From Nocardia brasiliensis ATCC 700358 (GTDB lineage Bacteria > Actinomycetota > Actinomycetes > Mycobacteriales > Mycobacteriaceae), in contig NC_018681.1 in NCBI RefSeq assembly GCF_000250675.2, positions 124,001 through 188,000 on the forward strand: a stretch of DNA of 64,000 bases, given 5' to 3'. The position numbers and the translations under genes were made by a program. The notes below the pieces were generated by a model. That model made no database searches and was not told the origin of the DNA. It was given only the letters and a program-made list of their open reading frames with translations. Shown here piece by piece: positions 26,708 through 38,811 of the stretch; positions within the stretch are counted from its first letter, which is position 1, and every line of letters begins with the position of its first letter.

Positions 26708-27208
26708 TCACTCCGGTACGCCGTCGCCCAGTGACTCGGTGAGCGTGCGGAGCAGTCCCGCGAGCTGCTCGCGCGCGTCCGAGTCCAGTGCGGCGAGCAT
26801 GCGCTGCTCGTTCGCCATGTGCTGGGGCAGTAGCTCGTCGATCGTCCGGCGGCCCTCCGGGGTGAGCCGGACTCGGATCACCCTGCGGTCCTCCGGGCAC
26901 GGGATGCGCTCCACCCAGCCCTTGGTGGCCAGGCGGTCGATCCGGTTGGTGATCGCGCCCGAGGTCACCATCGCCACCTTGAGCAGCGCGCCCGCGGTGA
27001 GTCCTTCCTCGCTGCCGGAGCGGCGCAGCGTGGCGAGTACGTCGAACTCCCAGAACTCCATGTCGAAGCCGCCGAAGAAGTGCTTCAGCTCGTGCTCGAA
27101 CAGTCGCGACAGCCGCTGAACCCGGCCGATCACGGCCATCGGCGAGACATCGACCTCGGGTCGTTCCCGGTTCCAGTGCTGGGTGAACAGGTCCACCGCG
27201 TCCGCCAT
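26708..27208 (-). CDS. MarR-family transcriptional regulator
   Basis: A 166-residue winged-helix regulator. The core includes EFDVLATLRRSG, TAGALLKVAMVTSGAITNRIDRL (recognition helix region), and the wing with PCPEDRRVIRVRLT, which matches the conserved DxRxxxVxLT wing of the family. An AGGAG site fixes the ATG at 27208; an upstream extension lacks similarity. It is divergent from an EamA transporter, a common arrangement in which the regulator represses both itself and the exporter until a ligand binds. Half-sites in the intergenic region support that. Confidence 0.9.
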   Translation of the reverse strand: MADAVDLFTQHWNRERPEVDVSPMAVIGRVQRLSRLFEHELKHFFGGFDMEFWEFDVLATLRRSGSEEGLTAGALLKVAMVTSGAITNRIDRLATKGWVERIPCPEDRRVIRVRLTPEGRRTIDELLPQHMANEQRMLAALDSDAREQLAGLLRTLTESLGDGVPE

Positions 27209-27224
27209 TGTGACTCCTATCATC

Positions 27225-27291
27225 TTCAAGAATCTTAATGTTGAACAACTTGACGTTGAGATACCTCTGCGAGTAGATATTTCAACGTTGA
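27225..27291. promoter_or_regulatory. Repeated GTTGA half-sites between MarR and EamA genes
   Basis: The region contains the perfect palindrome TCAACGTTGA (27282-27291), the related ACTTGACGTTGAGA at about 27249, and TTCAA-n-TTGAA (27225-27245). ACGTTGAGAT occurs twice. Paired symmetric sites of this size are typical of MarR operators covering both promoters. Confidence 0.5.
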
Positions 27292-27315
27292 GATTATCAA
27301 TGAGGAGCGAACGAC

Positions 27316-28254
27316 ATGACCATAAGCCCAACCCCGCGCACCGGCACCTCGTACGCGGGCACCCTGGCGCTGACCGCCCTCACCCCCATCGTCTGGGGTT
27401 CCACCTACGCCGTCACCACCGAATTCCTGCCGCCGGACCGCCCGCTGTTCACCGCGCTCATGCGGGCGCTGCCCGCCGGCCTCGTGCTGCTCGCCTTCAC
27501 CCGGCTGCTGCCCCGCGGCATCTGGATCGGCCGGGCCGTCGCCCTCGGCATCCTCAATATCGGCGCGTTCTTCCCGCTGCTGTTCCTGGCCGCGTACCGG
27601 CTGCCCGGTGGTGTCGCCGGCGTCCTCGGCGCGGTCGCACCGATGTTCGCCCTCGCCTTCGCGACCGTCGTGCTCGCGGAAAAGCCCAACGGACGCAAGG
27701 TGATCGCCGGTTTGATCGGCATCTTCGGCGTCGCGCTCGTGGTGTTGAAGGCCAACGCGCAGCTGGACACCGTCGGCGTCATCGCCGGACTGGCCGGAGC
27801 CGCGTCCATGGCGGCGGGCACCGTGTTCACCCAGCGCTGGGGGCGGCCCGAGGGGGTCGGCCCGCTGGTGCTGACCGGTTGGCAGCTGACCGCCGGCGGC
27901 CTGTTCATCCTGCCGTTGGCCCTGCTCATCGAGGGCGCGCCGCCCGCGCTGGACGGGCGTGCGATCGGCGGCTACCTGTACCTCGCCGTGATCGGAACCG
28001 CCGTGGCCTACTGGCTCTGGGTGCGCGGCATCTCCAAGGTGCCCGCCACCTCGGTCGCCTTCCTCGGACTGCTGAGTCCGGTATCGGCCGCGGTGATCGG
28101 GTGGATCGCGTTGGGTCAGGCGCTCGGCCCGCTGCAGGTGGCGGGGCTGGTCATCGCGCTGGCCGGCACCGTGTACGGCCAGCTGGCCGGGCGTCCGAAG
28201 CCCGCGGCGGTCGTCGTCGCGGCCCCAGCCCCCGTGCTGGTCGGGTCCCGCTGA
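27316..28254 (+). CDS. EamA/DMT-family membrane transporter
   Basis: A 312-residue protein with about ten membrane helices in two EamA repeats. GSTYAVTTEFLPPDRP in the first repeat and a VAYWLWVRGISKVPAT loop in the second are hallmark sequences. GAGGAG lies about 10 nt before the ATG. Such proteins export amino acids, nucleobases or other small metabolites, and a neighbouring MarR regulator suggests induction by the exported compound. The C-terminus ends in a short cytoplasmic Pro/Ala tail. The substrate is unknown. Confidence 0.9.
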   Translation: MTISPTPRTGTSYAGTLALTALTPIVWGSTYAVTTEFLPPDRPLFTALMRALPAGLVLLAFTRLLPRGIWIGRAVALGILNIGAFFPLLFLAAYRLPGGVAGVLGAVAPMFALAFATVVLAEKPNGRKVIAGLIGIFGVALVVLKANAQLDTVGVIAGLAGAASMAAGTVFTQRWGRPEGVGPLVLTGWQLTAGGLFILPLALLIEGAPPALDGRAIGGYLYLAVIGTAVAYWLWVRGISKVPATSVAFLGLLSPVSAAVIGWIALGQALGPLQVAGLVIALAGTVYGQLAGRPKPAAVVVAAPAPVLVGSR

Positions 28255-28273
28255 AACTCGCCGGGTAAACAGG

Positions 28274-28304
28274 TTGACCTTGACGTAACGTCAACTTGCA
28301 TGCT
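28274..28304 (+). promoter_or_regulatory. MerR-type promoter/operator of the TipA-like gene
   Basis: A TTGACC -35 box (28274-28279) and a weak -10 (CATGCT, 28299-28304) are separated by 19 bp. The perfect palindrome TTGACGTAACGTCAA (28280-28294) sits in the spacer. An over-long spacer holding a dyad is the signature of promoters that MerR-family activators untwist. Confidence 0.7.
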
Positions 28305-28336
28305 GGACACACCGACGAGAAAGAAGGGAGAAGGTC

Positions 28337-29092
28337 GTGCATACCGAATGGTCCATCCAGGATCTGGCCAAGGCGGCCGGTACCACCAGTCGCACGCTGC
28401 GCCACTACGGGCAGCTCGGGCTGTTGCCGCCGAGCCGGATCGGCACCAACGGTTACCGCTTCTACGACCAGGACTCCCTGGTGCGGTTGCAACGCATCCT
28501 GCTGCTGCGTGAGCTCGGCCTGGGCCTGCCGGTCATCGCCGAAGTGCTCGCGGGCGAACAGGACACCGGTGCCGCACTGCGCACGCACCTGGAACTGCTC
28601 CGGCAGGAACAGGATCGGATCCGGCGCCAGATCGAGTCGGTGCAAACAACGCTGCACAAGACGGAAAGAGGTGAACAACTCATGGCAGCAGAGGTTTTCG
28701 ACGGCTTCGACCACACGCAGTACAAGGACGAGGTGGTCGAGCGCTGGGGCCGGGAGGCCTACGACAGCGGTGACAAATGGTGGCGCGGGCTCACTGCGGA
28801 GCAGAAGCAGGCGCACATGCAGGCCGCCAAGGACATCGCCGCGGATTACGGCCGGGCACACGCCGCCGGGCTCACGCCCGACAGCCCCGAGGCCCAGGCC
28901 ATCACCGCCCGCCACCGCGCCTGGATCGGCGACGGCTGGCAGGGCCGGGCCGTGGTGAAGGAGGCCTTCATCGGGCTCGGCGAGATGTATGTCGCGGATC
29001 CGCGCTTCGGCGCGAACTACGACGTGCACGGCGCGGGGACAGCCGAGTTCGTCCGGGACGCCATGCGCGTCTACGCGGAGACACAGCTGTAG
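28337..29092 (+). CDS. MerR-family regulator with TipAS ligand domain
   Basis: A 251-residue TipA-like regulator. An N-terminal MerR winged helix (IQDLAKAAGTTSRTLRHYGQLGLL) is followed by a dimerisation coiled coil (LRQEQDRIRRQIESVQ) and the TipAS antibiotic-recognition domain (from about residue 150; YKDEVVERWGREAYDSGDKWW). TipA proteins bind thiopeptides and other drugs and then activate their own promoter, matching the dyad upstream. The start is a GTG after GAAGGGAGAAGG. An internal ATG at 28682 has its own GAGGTG site and would give a separate ligand-domain protein, as in Streptomyces tipA. Confidence 0.88.
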   Translation: MHTEWSIQDLAKAAGTTSRTLRHYGQLGLLPPSRIGTNGYRFYDQDSLVRLQRILLLRELGLGLPVIAEVLAGEQDTGAALRTHLELLRQEQDRIRRQIESVQTTLHKTERGEQLMAAEVFDGFDHTQYKDEVVERWGREAYDSGDKWWRGLTAEQKQAHMQAAKDIAADYGRAHAAGLTPDSPEAQAITARHRAWIGDGWQGRAVVKEAFIGLGEMYVADPRFGANYDVHGAGTAEFVRDAMRVYAETQL

Positions 29093-29172
29093 ATCGAGCT
29101 CGACCGACGGCCGGTGCGCATAATGATGCGTGCCGGCCGTTTTCGGTGCGGTCGACCGAAAGGGGGCCAGAC

Positions 29173-29751
29173 ATGGCAGAGGCCGAGCCGGGTACACGCA
29201 CCACGGAACCCGGTGGCGTGGTCGCGACCGTCGCGGGGGTGCTCGCGCTCTGTACCGCCCTGTTCGAACTGTGGGGCGAGCGGGCGGTGTGGAACGCCCT
29301 GCGCCATCAGCCGCCGCATATCGACAAATCGCTCGCCGCGTTCTCGATCGTGGGTGGGTTGCTGGCCGCGCTCGGCCTAGGTTACGGCGCAGTCCTGCTG
29401 TTGCGCCGCAACGAGACGGGTCGCTACCTGCTGATCGTCACCTCGGGCGTGCTGACCGTGACAGCCCTTGCCGCCCTGGTGGTTTCGCTCACCGGATACC
29501 AGCCCGACTACGGCATCGACTGGATGCCGGAGGAAAGCCGGGTGCTCGAAACCGTCAACGGACTGTTCGGCGGGCTCATCGGCAGCTTGACCGCGCTGCT
29601 GCACCGCGAATGGCTGGCGGCTCTCGCCTCCGCGGTCTTCCCCCTTGCCGTGTTCATCCTGGCTTCCTCCCGCTACACCGCCCGCTGGCTCGAGTACGTC
29701 CCGTCCCGCCACCGTGTCCAGCGAATCGACTACGACACCCTCGACGCCTGA
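29173..29751 (+). CDS. Four-helix membrane protein
   Basis: A 192-residue protein starting after AGGGGG. Four hydrophobic segments run between about residues 17 and 170, with short loops and a polar tail ending in RIDYDTLDA. The loop LLLRRNETGRYLLIVTSG resembles the corresponding loop of the proteins at 16700 and 29839. No catalytic motif or known domain is recognised. It stands 80 bp after the TipA-like gene and could be its target, though its own ribosome site and the gap make independent expression equally possible. Confidence 0.65.
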   Translation: MAEAEPGTRTTEPGGVVATVAGVLALCTALFELWGERAVWNALRHQPPHIDKSLAAFSIVGGLLAALGLGYGAVLLLRRNETGRYLLIVTSGVLTVTALAALVVSLTGYQPDYGIDWMPEESRVLETVNGLFGGLIGSLTALLHREWLAALASAVFPLAVFILASSRYTARWLEYVPSRHRVQRIDYDTLDA

Positions 29752-29838
29752 CCCCCGGTGGCACTGCCCGCGTAGACAAGGGCTCGATCGCCAGTCCCGC
29801 ACCCGGTAGGGTTCCCCCGTATCACGAGGGGGGTTTCG

Positions 29839-30426
29839 ATGAACGATCCATATGGCCGACCCGGCAATTACTTTCCGCCACCGGTGCCGCGCTCGCCAAC
29901 CGAGGTGCTGGCAGGTCTGGCCGCATGCGTCGGCGGCGTGGGTATCGGCGGCGGTTCGCTCCTCGGCGTCCACGTGTTGCGGACGGTAGACGGGATCAAG
30001 AAGCCGAAAAGCGGCGACCGCACGTTCCTGGAGACCTACGACGCCTGGAAACTCACCGCGGACGTCCATTTCGGGCTGGAAATCCTGCTGGTCGTATCCG
30101 CGTTCATGGCCGGGATCCTCGCGCTGGGCGGCCTGTTGTACCTGGCCGGCAAGCCGCTCGGTCGCCCGATGCTGCTCATCGGCGGCGCCTGGACCTTCGC
30201 CGGCGGCCTGGTCAGCGCGGTCTACGGCGGCGAGCGCGGCTTGGCCGTCGACGCGGAGTTCTCCTTCATGGTGCTCGTCTGCGGCACGGTGGTCGCGCTG
30301 ACCGCCACGGTCCTCGCCCTCACCACGCCGCCGACCGCCCCGGTCCCCGCCCCGCAACCCTTCCCCGCGCCCCATCCACACCCGAATCCCCAAGGCGGGC
30401 ATCCCCCGCAGCCGATCCGCCCCTGA
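29839..30426 (+). CDS. Pro-rich four-helix membrane protein
   Basis: A 195-residue protein with a GAGGGGGG ribosome site. It has a short Pro-rich cytoplasmic start (GRPGNYFPPPVPRSP), four hydrophobic segments (about 25-45, 75-95, 105-125, 140-160) and a Pro/His tail. The arrangement of Pro-rich ends, a four-helix core and a GRPMLLIGG loop resembles the proteins encoded at 16700 and 29173. Function unknown. It precedes glf but is separated from it by 314 bp including a hairpin, so it is unlikely to be in the glf operon. Confidence 0.62.
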   Translation: MNDPYGRPGNYFPPPVPRSPTEVLAGLAACVGGVGIGGGSLLGVHVLRTVDGIKKPKSGDRTFLETYDAWKLTADVHFGLEILLVVSAFMAGILALGGLLYLAGKPLGRPMLLIGGAWTFAGGLVSAVYGGERGLAVDAEFSFMVLVCGTVVALTATVLALTTPPTAPVPAPQPFPAPHPHPNPQGGHPPQPIRP

Positions 30427-33900
<3,474 letters not shown>

Positions 33901-33904
<4 letters not shown>

Positions 33905-34527
33905 GTTCCGGTGCAGTCGACAACACGGCGGTGCATCAGCCGCTGCAGAGTTCGAACGGGCACGGCGGGCCGGTCTCGGCTGTGCCGTCGAGCACGCAGG
34001 TCCCGGCCGAGGTGAAGATGCTCAACGCCGTGCAGGCCAAGATCGCCACCCCGGAGGTGATCAAGGCGGCCCGCGCGATGTCGCACTTCGGTGAGCACGC
34101 GCTCGGCTGGATCGGCATCGCGGCCGCGGGCTGGGTCGTGGACAAGCCGCGGCGCAGGCAGTGGGCCGGGGTCGCGGTGGGTGCCGTCGGCGCGCACGCG
34201 GCCTCGATCGTGATCAAGCGGGTGGTCCGCCGCCCGCGCCCGAACGATCCGTCGGTGCAGGTCAACGTGTCGACGCCGAGCAAGCTGAGCTTCCCGTCCT
34301 CGCATGCCACCTCGACCACCGCGGCGGCCGTGTTGCTCGGCCGATTGACCGGGCTACCCTTGCCTGCGGTGCTCGTGCCGCCGATGCTGCTGTCCCGGGT
34401 TGTCCTCGGGGTGCACTATCCCTCCGATGTGCTCGCCGGTTCCGCACTCGGTGCCGCATCCGCCGCCGTTGTGCTTGCCGCCGAAAAGAGACTCGATGAC
34501 CGCACAAGAAAGAGCACTGGTAGTTGA
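33901..34527 (+). CDS. PAP2-family phosphatase (Rv3807c-like)
   Basis: A 208-residue membrane phosphatase with all three PAP2 motifs: KRVVRRPRP, PSSHATS and SRVVLGVHYPSDVLAG, which supply the catalytic His residues. It sits between glfT2 and ubiA as in mycobacteria, where the equivalent is proposed to dephosphorylate decaprenyl-phosphoryl-5-phosphoribose, the UbiA product. The TTG start overlaps the glfT2 stop (TTGA). An in-frame GTG 30 bp later is an alternative. The polar N-terminal ~40 residues are poorly conserved in appearance. Confidence 0.85.
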
Positions 34528-34529
34528 CC

Positions 34530-34589
34530 ATGAGGGAGCGCAGCGAGCGAATCATGACGAAGCCGAGCGTGAGCGAGGTGCGGTCATGA
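34530..34589 (+). CDS. 19-residue frame coupled to ubiA
   Basis: MRERSERIMTKPSVSEVRS begins 2 bp after the PAP2 stop and its TGA overlaps the ubiA ATG. The DNA is a pair of imperfect GAGCGxAGCGAGCG-like units, resembling short elements scattered between genes in related genomes. The peptide is probably not functional, but its translation could keep ribosomes coupled across the junction. Confidence 0.3.
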   Translation: MRERSERIMTKPSVSEVRS

Positions 34590-35512
34590 GTGAAGAGCCG
34601 ACCGGAGCAGACCTAGCGGAAGCGGTCGTCAAGGGCCCGCCGAAGACGTTGGCCGGTGGGCTGTTCAAGGCGATCCGCCCGCGGCAGTGGGTGAAGAACG
34701 TCTTGGTGCTCGCCGCCCCGCTGGCCGCGGGCACGGCGAACGAGATCGACGTGCTCGCGCATGTCGGCATCGCGTTCGTGGTGTTCTGCATGGCGGCCTC
34801 GGGCATCTACCTGGTCAACGACGCGCTCGACGTGGAAGCCGACCGGGCGCATCCGACCAAGCGGTTCCGGCCGATCGCGGCCGGCGTGGTCCCGGTCAAC
34901 CTCGCCTACGCGCTGTCGCTGGTGCTGCTGGTCGGCTCGATCGCCGGATCGTTCCTCGCCTCTTGGCATCTCGCCGTGGTGATGGCGGTCTACATCGGCA
35001 TCCAGCTGGCCTACTGCTTCGGCCTCAAGCACCAGGCGGTGCTGGACATCTGCATCGTGTCCTCGGGCTTCCTGCTGCGCGCGGTCGCCGGCGGCGCGGC
35101 CGCGAATATCGATCTGTCGCAATGGTTCTTGCTGGTCATGGCGTTCGGCTCGCTGTTCATGGCGGCCGGTAAGCGCTACGCCGAACTGCAGATCGCGTTG
35201 GCCACGGGCGCCAAGATCCGCCGGTCGCTGGAGTACTACACGCCGACCTACCTGCGATTCGTCTGGACCCTCGCGGCCACCGCCGTCGTGGTGTTCTACG
35301 GTCTGTGGGCGTTCCAACAGGACAGCCTGAAAGACACCAATTGGTACGCAATCTCTATGATTCCGTTTACCATCGCAATTCTGCGTTACGCGGTCGACGT
35401 CGATGGTGGCCAGGCCGGTGAACCTGAAGAGATCGCGCTGGGGGACCGCGTCCTCCAGCTCCTCGCAATCGCCTTGATCGGAGCGGTAGGTGTCGCTGTC
35501 TATCTCACCTGA
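34586..35512 (+). CDS. ubiA: Decaprenyl-phosphate phosphoribosyltransferase (DPPR synthase)
   Basis: A 308-residue UbiA-superfamily prenyltransferase with about nine membrane helices. The first Asp-rich motif is NDALDVEADRAHP (NDxxDxxxD), which binds Mg-pyrophosphate of phosphoribosyl pyrophosphate. It transfers 5-phosphoribose to decaprenyl phosphate, the first step to decaprenyl-phospho-arabinose, the sole arabinose donor of the wall; the enzyme is the M. tuberculosis Rv3806c equivalent. GAGGTG lies 7 nt before the ATG at 34586. A longer upstream frame runs through the PAP2 gene and the repeat-like spacer, so I reject it. Confidence 0.95.
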   Translation: MSEEPTGADLAEAVVKGPPKTLAGGLFKAIRPRQWVKNVLVLAAPLAAGTANEIDVLAHVGIAFVVFCMAASGIYLVNDALDVEADRAHPTKRFRPIAAGVVPVNLAYALSLVLLVGSIAGSFLASWHLAVVMAVYIGIQLAYCFGLKHQAVLDICIVSSGFLLRAVAGGAAANIDLSQWFLLVMAFGSLFMAAGKRYAELQIALATGAKIRRSLEYYTPTYLRFVWTLAATAVVVFYGLWAFQQDSLKDTNWYAISMIPFTIAILRYAVDVDGGQAGEPEEIALGDRVLQLLAIALIGAVGVAVYLT

Positions 35513-37475
35513 CGAGATGTTGGTAGCGGGAGTGCAGCGTTCGGAGAACGCGAACGACGGGCCGGCTGAGCAGCCGGCCCGCTCGGCGTCGCGGTTCGCC
35601 CGGCTATCCCGAGCCACGTTCGTCGGTGGGATCGTGCTCACCGTCGTCCTTTTCGCCGTCGGCGGCTGGCAGCGTCGCTGGATCGCCGACGACGGACTCA
35701 TCGTGCTGCGCACGGTGCGCAATCTGCTGGCAGGCAACGGCCCCGTCTTCAACATGGACGAGCGGGTCGAGACCAACACCAGCACCGCGTGGACCTACAT
35801 CGTCTGGTTCTTCAGCTGGCTCACCCAGGCCAGGCTCGAATATGTCGTGCTCGGTGTGGCTTTGACGCTCTCGCTCGCGGCGATGGTGTTCGCCATGCTC
35901 GGCACCGGCCGCCTGTGGGGCGGCACGAAGTCGGGACTGCTGCTGCCCGCGGGCGCGCTCGTCTACATCGCGGTGCCGCCCGCGCGCGACTACGTCACCT
36001 CGGGTCTGGAGAGCTGCCTGGTCATCTGCTGGCTCGGCCTGCTGTGGTGGCAACTGGTGCGCTGGAGCCAGGCCGAGCGGGTGCGCCTGCCCGGACTGCT
36101 CGGCCTGGTGTTCCTCGCCGGACTCGCGCCGCTGATCCGGCCCGAGATGGCGGTGGTCGGCGGCCTGGCGCTGCTGATGATCTTCCTCGCCCCGATGCCC
36201 GAGTCGAAGCTGCGCCCGATCGTGTTGCGCGCCTTGATCATCGCCGTCGCGGGCGTGCTGCCGCTCGGTTACCAGATCTGGCGGATGGGCTACTACGGCC
36301 TGCCCTACCCGAACACCGCGGTGGCCAAGGACGCCGGCGGCGCCAAGTGGGGGCAGGGCTTCACCTACCTCTGGGATCTGGTCGGCCCGTACTACCTGTG
36401 GGTGCCGCTGCTGGTGCTGCTCGTCGCCGGTGTCGTGGCGGCGCGCTCGCGGCCCGCGGCCGCGCCCGCCGGGCGGCACGCCACCCCCGACGAACCGCAG
36501 CGTCGCAGCGTGCGCCGGGTGCGTGAGTGGCTGCGTTCGCCTGCCGCCGTGGTGACCCTGGTGCTGTTCAGCGGATTCGTCCTCACCGTGTACGCGCTGC
36601 GCGTCGGCGGTGACTTCATGCACGGCCGAATGCTGTTGGCGCAGTTGTTCTTGCTGCTGCTGCCGGTCGCGGTGGTGCCGGTCCGGCTGCCGCAGGGCGG
36701 CCTGCGCGCGGCGACCGTGGCCGACTGGTCCTTCGCCGTGGTGCTGTTTGCGCTGCTCGGCACCGCGGGCTGGGCGCTGTTCGCGGCCAACACAACTGCC
36801 ATCAAGACCGGTACCAAGATCAGCTCGTCCGGCATCGTGGACGAACGGGTCTACTACGTGCTCAACACCGGGCACGATCACCCGATCCTGGCCGAGGACT
36901 ATCTCGACTATCCGCGCATCCGGCCGATGGTCAACGGCATCGCCGACACCCCGAACGGTGGGCTGCTGCTGAACTCGCCGTCGTTCATGTTCTGGTACAT
37001 CGCCCCGCCACCGCAGCCGATCCCCGCGGGCGGCGCCGGGCACACGGTCTACTTCCTGAACCTCGGCATGACCAGCATGAACGTGCCGCTGAACGTGCGC
37101 GTCATCGATCAGATGGGGCTGGCGTATCCGCTTGCCGCGCATACCGAACGGCTCGTCGACGGCCGGATCGGGCACGACAAGAACCTGTATTCGGACTGGG
37201 TGGTCGTGGACACCGGCATGGTCGACCGGCACCCGTGGATGCCCTGGTACATGGACGAGAAGTGGGTGACCCAGGCGCGCACCGCGATGTCCTGCCCGGA
37301 CACCCAGGCGCTGCTGATCTCCTCCCGGGAACCGCTCACCTTCGAGCGCTTCCGGCACAACCTGAAGAACGCGCTGCGCTTCGCCGAGTACCGGATCGAT
37401 CGCGTGCCCAAGTACGAGATCGAGCGCTGCGGTCTGGTCGATCCGTTCCCCAGGCCGCCGCAGCCGCCGCGCTGA
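35490..37475 (+). CDS. aftB: Terminal beta-(1->2)-arabinofuranosyltransferase
   Basis: A 661-residue GT-C membrane glycosyltransferase. It has a first helix near residue 45, then the acidic motif WIADDGLIVLRTVRN in the first extracytoplasmic loop, about ten helices, and a soluble C-terminal domain of about 200 residues. In mycobacteria AftB caps arabinan with the terminal beta-1,2 residues that receive mycolates. The GTG start overlaps the end of ubiA by 23 bp and has GGAG upstream. It is the last gene of the operon, followed by a strong hairpin. Position next to the mycolyltransferase genes is conserved. Confidence 0.93.
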   Translation: MSLSISPDEMLVAGVQRSENANDGPAEQPARSASRFARLSRATFVGGIVLTVVLFAVGGWQRRWIADDGLIVLRTVRNLLAGNGPVFNMDERVETNTSTAWTYIVWFFSWLTQARLEYVVLGVALTLSLAAMVFAMLGTGRLWGGTKSGLLLPAGALVYIAVPPARDYVTSGLESCLVICWLGLLWWQLVRWSQAERVRLPGLLGLVFLAGLAPLIRPEMAVVGGLALLMIFLAPMPESKLRPIVLRALIIAVAGVLPLGYQIWRMGYYGLPYPNTAVAKDAGGAKWGQGFTYLWDLVGPYYLWVPLLVLLVAGVVAARSRPAAAPAGRHATPDEPQRRSVRRVREWLRSPAAVVTLVLFSGFVLTVYALRVGGDFMHGRMLLAQLFLLLLPVAVVPVRLPQGGLRAATVADWSFAVVLFALLGTAGWALFAANTTAIKTGTKISSSGIVDERVYYVLNTGHDHPILAEDYLDYPRIRPMVNGIADTPNGGLLLNSPSFMFWYIAPPPQPIPAGGAGHTVYFLNLGMTSMNVPLNVRVIDQMGLAYPLAAHTERLVDGRIGHDKNLYSDWVVVDTGMVDRHPWMPWYMDEKWVTQARTAMSCPDTQALLISSREPLTFERFRHNLKNALRFAEYRIDRVPKYEIERCGLVDPFPRPPQPPR

Positions 37476-37519
37476 CGCAATTCCGCCACGGTGGCGCATT
37501 GCGGCCACCCAACGCGTAC

Positions 37520-37553
37520 CCACTGGGCCCACCTTTCACAGGGGGCCCAGTGG
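37520..37553 (+). terminator. Terminator after aftB
   Basis: CCACTGGGCCC (37520-37530) pairs perfectly with GGGCCCAGTGG (37543-37553) around a 12-nt loop, 45 bp after the aftB stop. It separates the galactan-arabinan operon from the mycolyltransferase genes. There is no T-run. Confidence 0.65.
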
Positions 37554-37734
37554 TCGCATTGGCGGGGCTCTACAACGTGGCGTCCACCGCTTAGTCTCGT
37601 TTCGATAACGCCCCCGCAACGATGAAGCGCTACGCTGCGAAAGTACGCCCGTCATGACGTCAACTTGTTGTGGGCATCGGCGGGTCATCGTGAGACACGG
37701 CCGATGCCGTTGCATGAACGAGAGGTCGAAACTG

Positions 37735-38811
37735 ATGCGAGGCGTGTTCGGGCGTCTGAATACTCGAAGAGCCGGATCGTGGCTGAAGCGTTCGGTGCTG
37801 GTGTCGATGGCGATTCTGCTCCCGCTCGGGGTGTCGGTGGCAGGGCCCGCCGGAACCGCGTCGGCCGCCTTCAATCCGGATGGCTTCGACTTCTGGGTCG
37901 ACTCCGAGATGGGGCCGATCAAGAGCCGGGTCTTCCGCGCCGCCGACGGCAACACCGGGCGCGTGGTCTACGCGCTCGACGGTATGCGGGCGCGCCCCGA
38001 CCTGAGCGGGTGGGAAGTCGATACCGAGGTCGTGCGCGAGCTGACCAAATGGAACATGAACGTCGTCATGCCGGTCGGCGGCCCGTCGAGCTTCTACGCC
38101 GACTGGAACGGGCCGAGCAACTTCTTCGGCGTCGGCAGCGCGGGTTCCTCCTCCACCGGTTCGGCCAGTACGGGTTCGGGTAACTCCGGCTCCGGCCTGC
38201 TCTCCGGTTCCGCGGGGATGGGCAAGTCGAACACCTACAAGTGGGAGACCTTCCTCACCCAGAACCTGCGCAACGCGCTGCGTGACCGGCTCGGTTTCAA
38301 CCCGAACAACAACGCGGTCTTCGGGTTGTCCATGGGCGGCAGCGCCGCGCTCACCCTGGCGGCCTACCACCCGGACCAGTTCCGTTACGCCGGTTCGTAT
38401 TCCGGCTACCTGAACATCTCGGCGCCGGGTATGCGCGAGGCGCTGCGGGTGGCCATGCTGGACGCGGGCGGCTTCAACATCGACGCGATGGCGCCGCCGT
38501 GGGGCCCGCAGTGGCTGCGGATGGACCCGTTCGTGTTCGCGCCGCGGTTGAAGGCCAACAACACCCGGCTGTGGATCTCCGCGGGCAGCGGCCTGCCCAG
38601 CGGTGCCGACGGGCTGAGCTTCAACACCCTCAACGCGATGGGACTCGAGGCGCTCGCGCTCGCCAACACCCGCGCGTTCCAGGTCCGGATGCTCACGCTG
38701 GGCGCCGATAACGCCACCTACGACTTCCCGGCCGTCGGCGTGCACAACTGGACCTACTGGGCCGATGAGGTTTACCGGATGATTCCGGACATGTCCGCCA
38801 ATATCGGATGA
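37735..38811 (+). CDS. Antigen 85-type mycolyltransferase, copy 1
   Basis: A 358-residue secreted esterase. A signal peptide (residues about 1-45) is followed by an alpha/beta-hydrolase fold with nucleophile GLSMGG (Ser199), acid in GLEALALANTRAF and histidine in GVHNWTYW. Such enzymes move mycolates between trehalose monomycolate and arabinogalactan or trehalose. A Gly/Ser-rich insertion of about 30 residues (from GVGSAGSSSTGS) lies between the DWNGPSN loop and the YKWETFL strand, near the expected active-site mouth. The ATG at 37735 is preceded by the same GAAAGGTCG-like leader as copies 2 and 3. It has its own terminator. Confidence 0.93.
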   Translation: MRGVFGRLNTRRAGSWLKRSVLVSMAILLPLGVSVAGPAGTASAAFNPDGFDFWVDSEMGPIKSRVFRAADGNTGRVVYALDGMRARPDLSGWEVDTEVVRELTKWNMNVVMPVGGPSSFYADWNGPSNFFGVGSAGSSSTGSASTGSGNSGSGLLSGSAGMGKSNTYKWETFLTQNLRNALRDRLGFNPNNNAVFGLSMGGSAALTLAAYHPDQFRYAGSYSGYLNISAPGMREALRVAMLDAGGFNIDAMAPPWGPQWLRMDPFVFAPRLKANNTRLWISAGSGLPSGADGLSFNTLNAMGLEALALANTRAFQVRMLTLGADNATYDFPAVGVHNWTYWADEVYRMIPDMSANIG

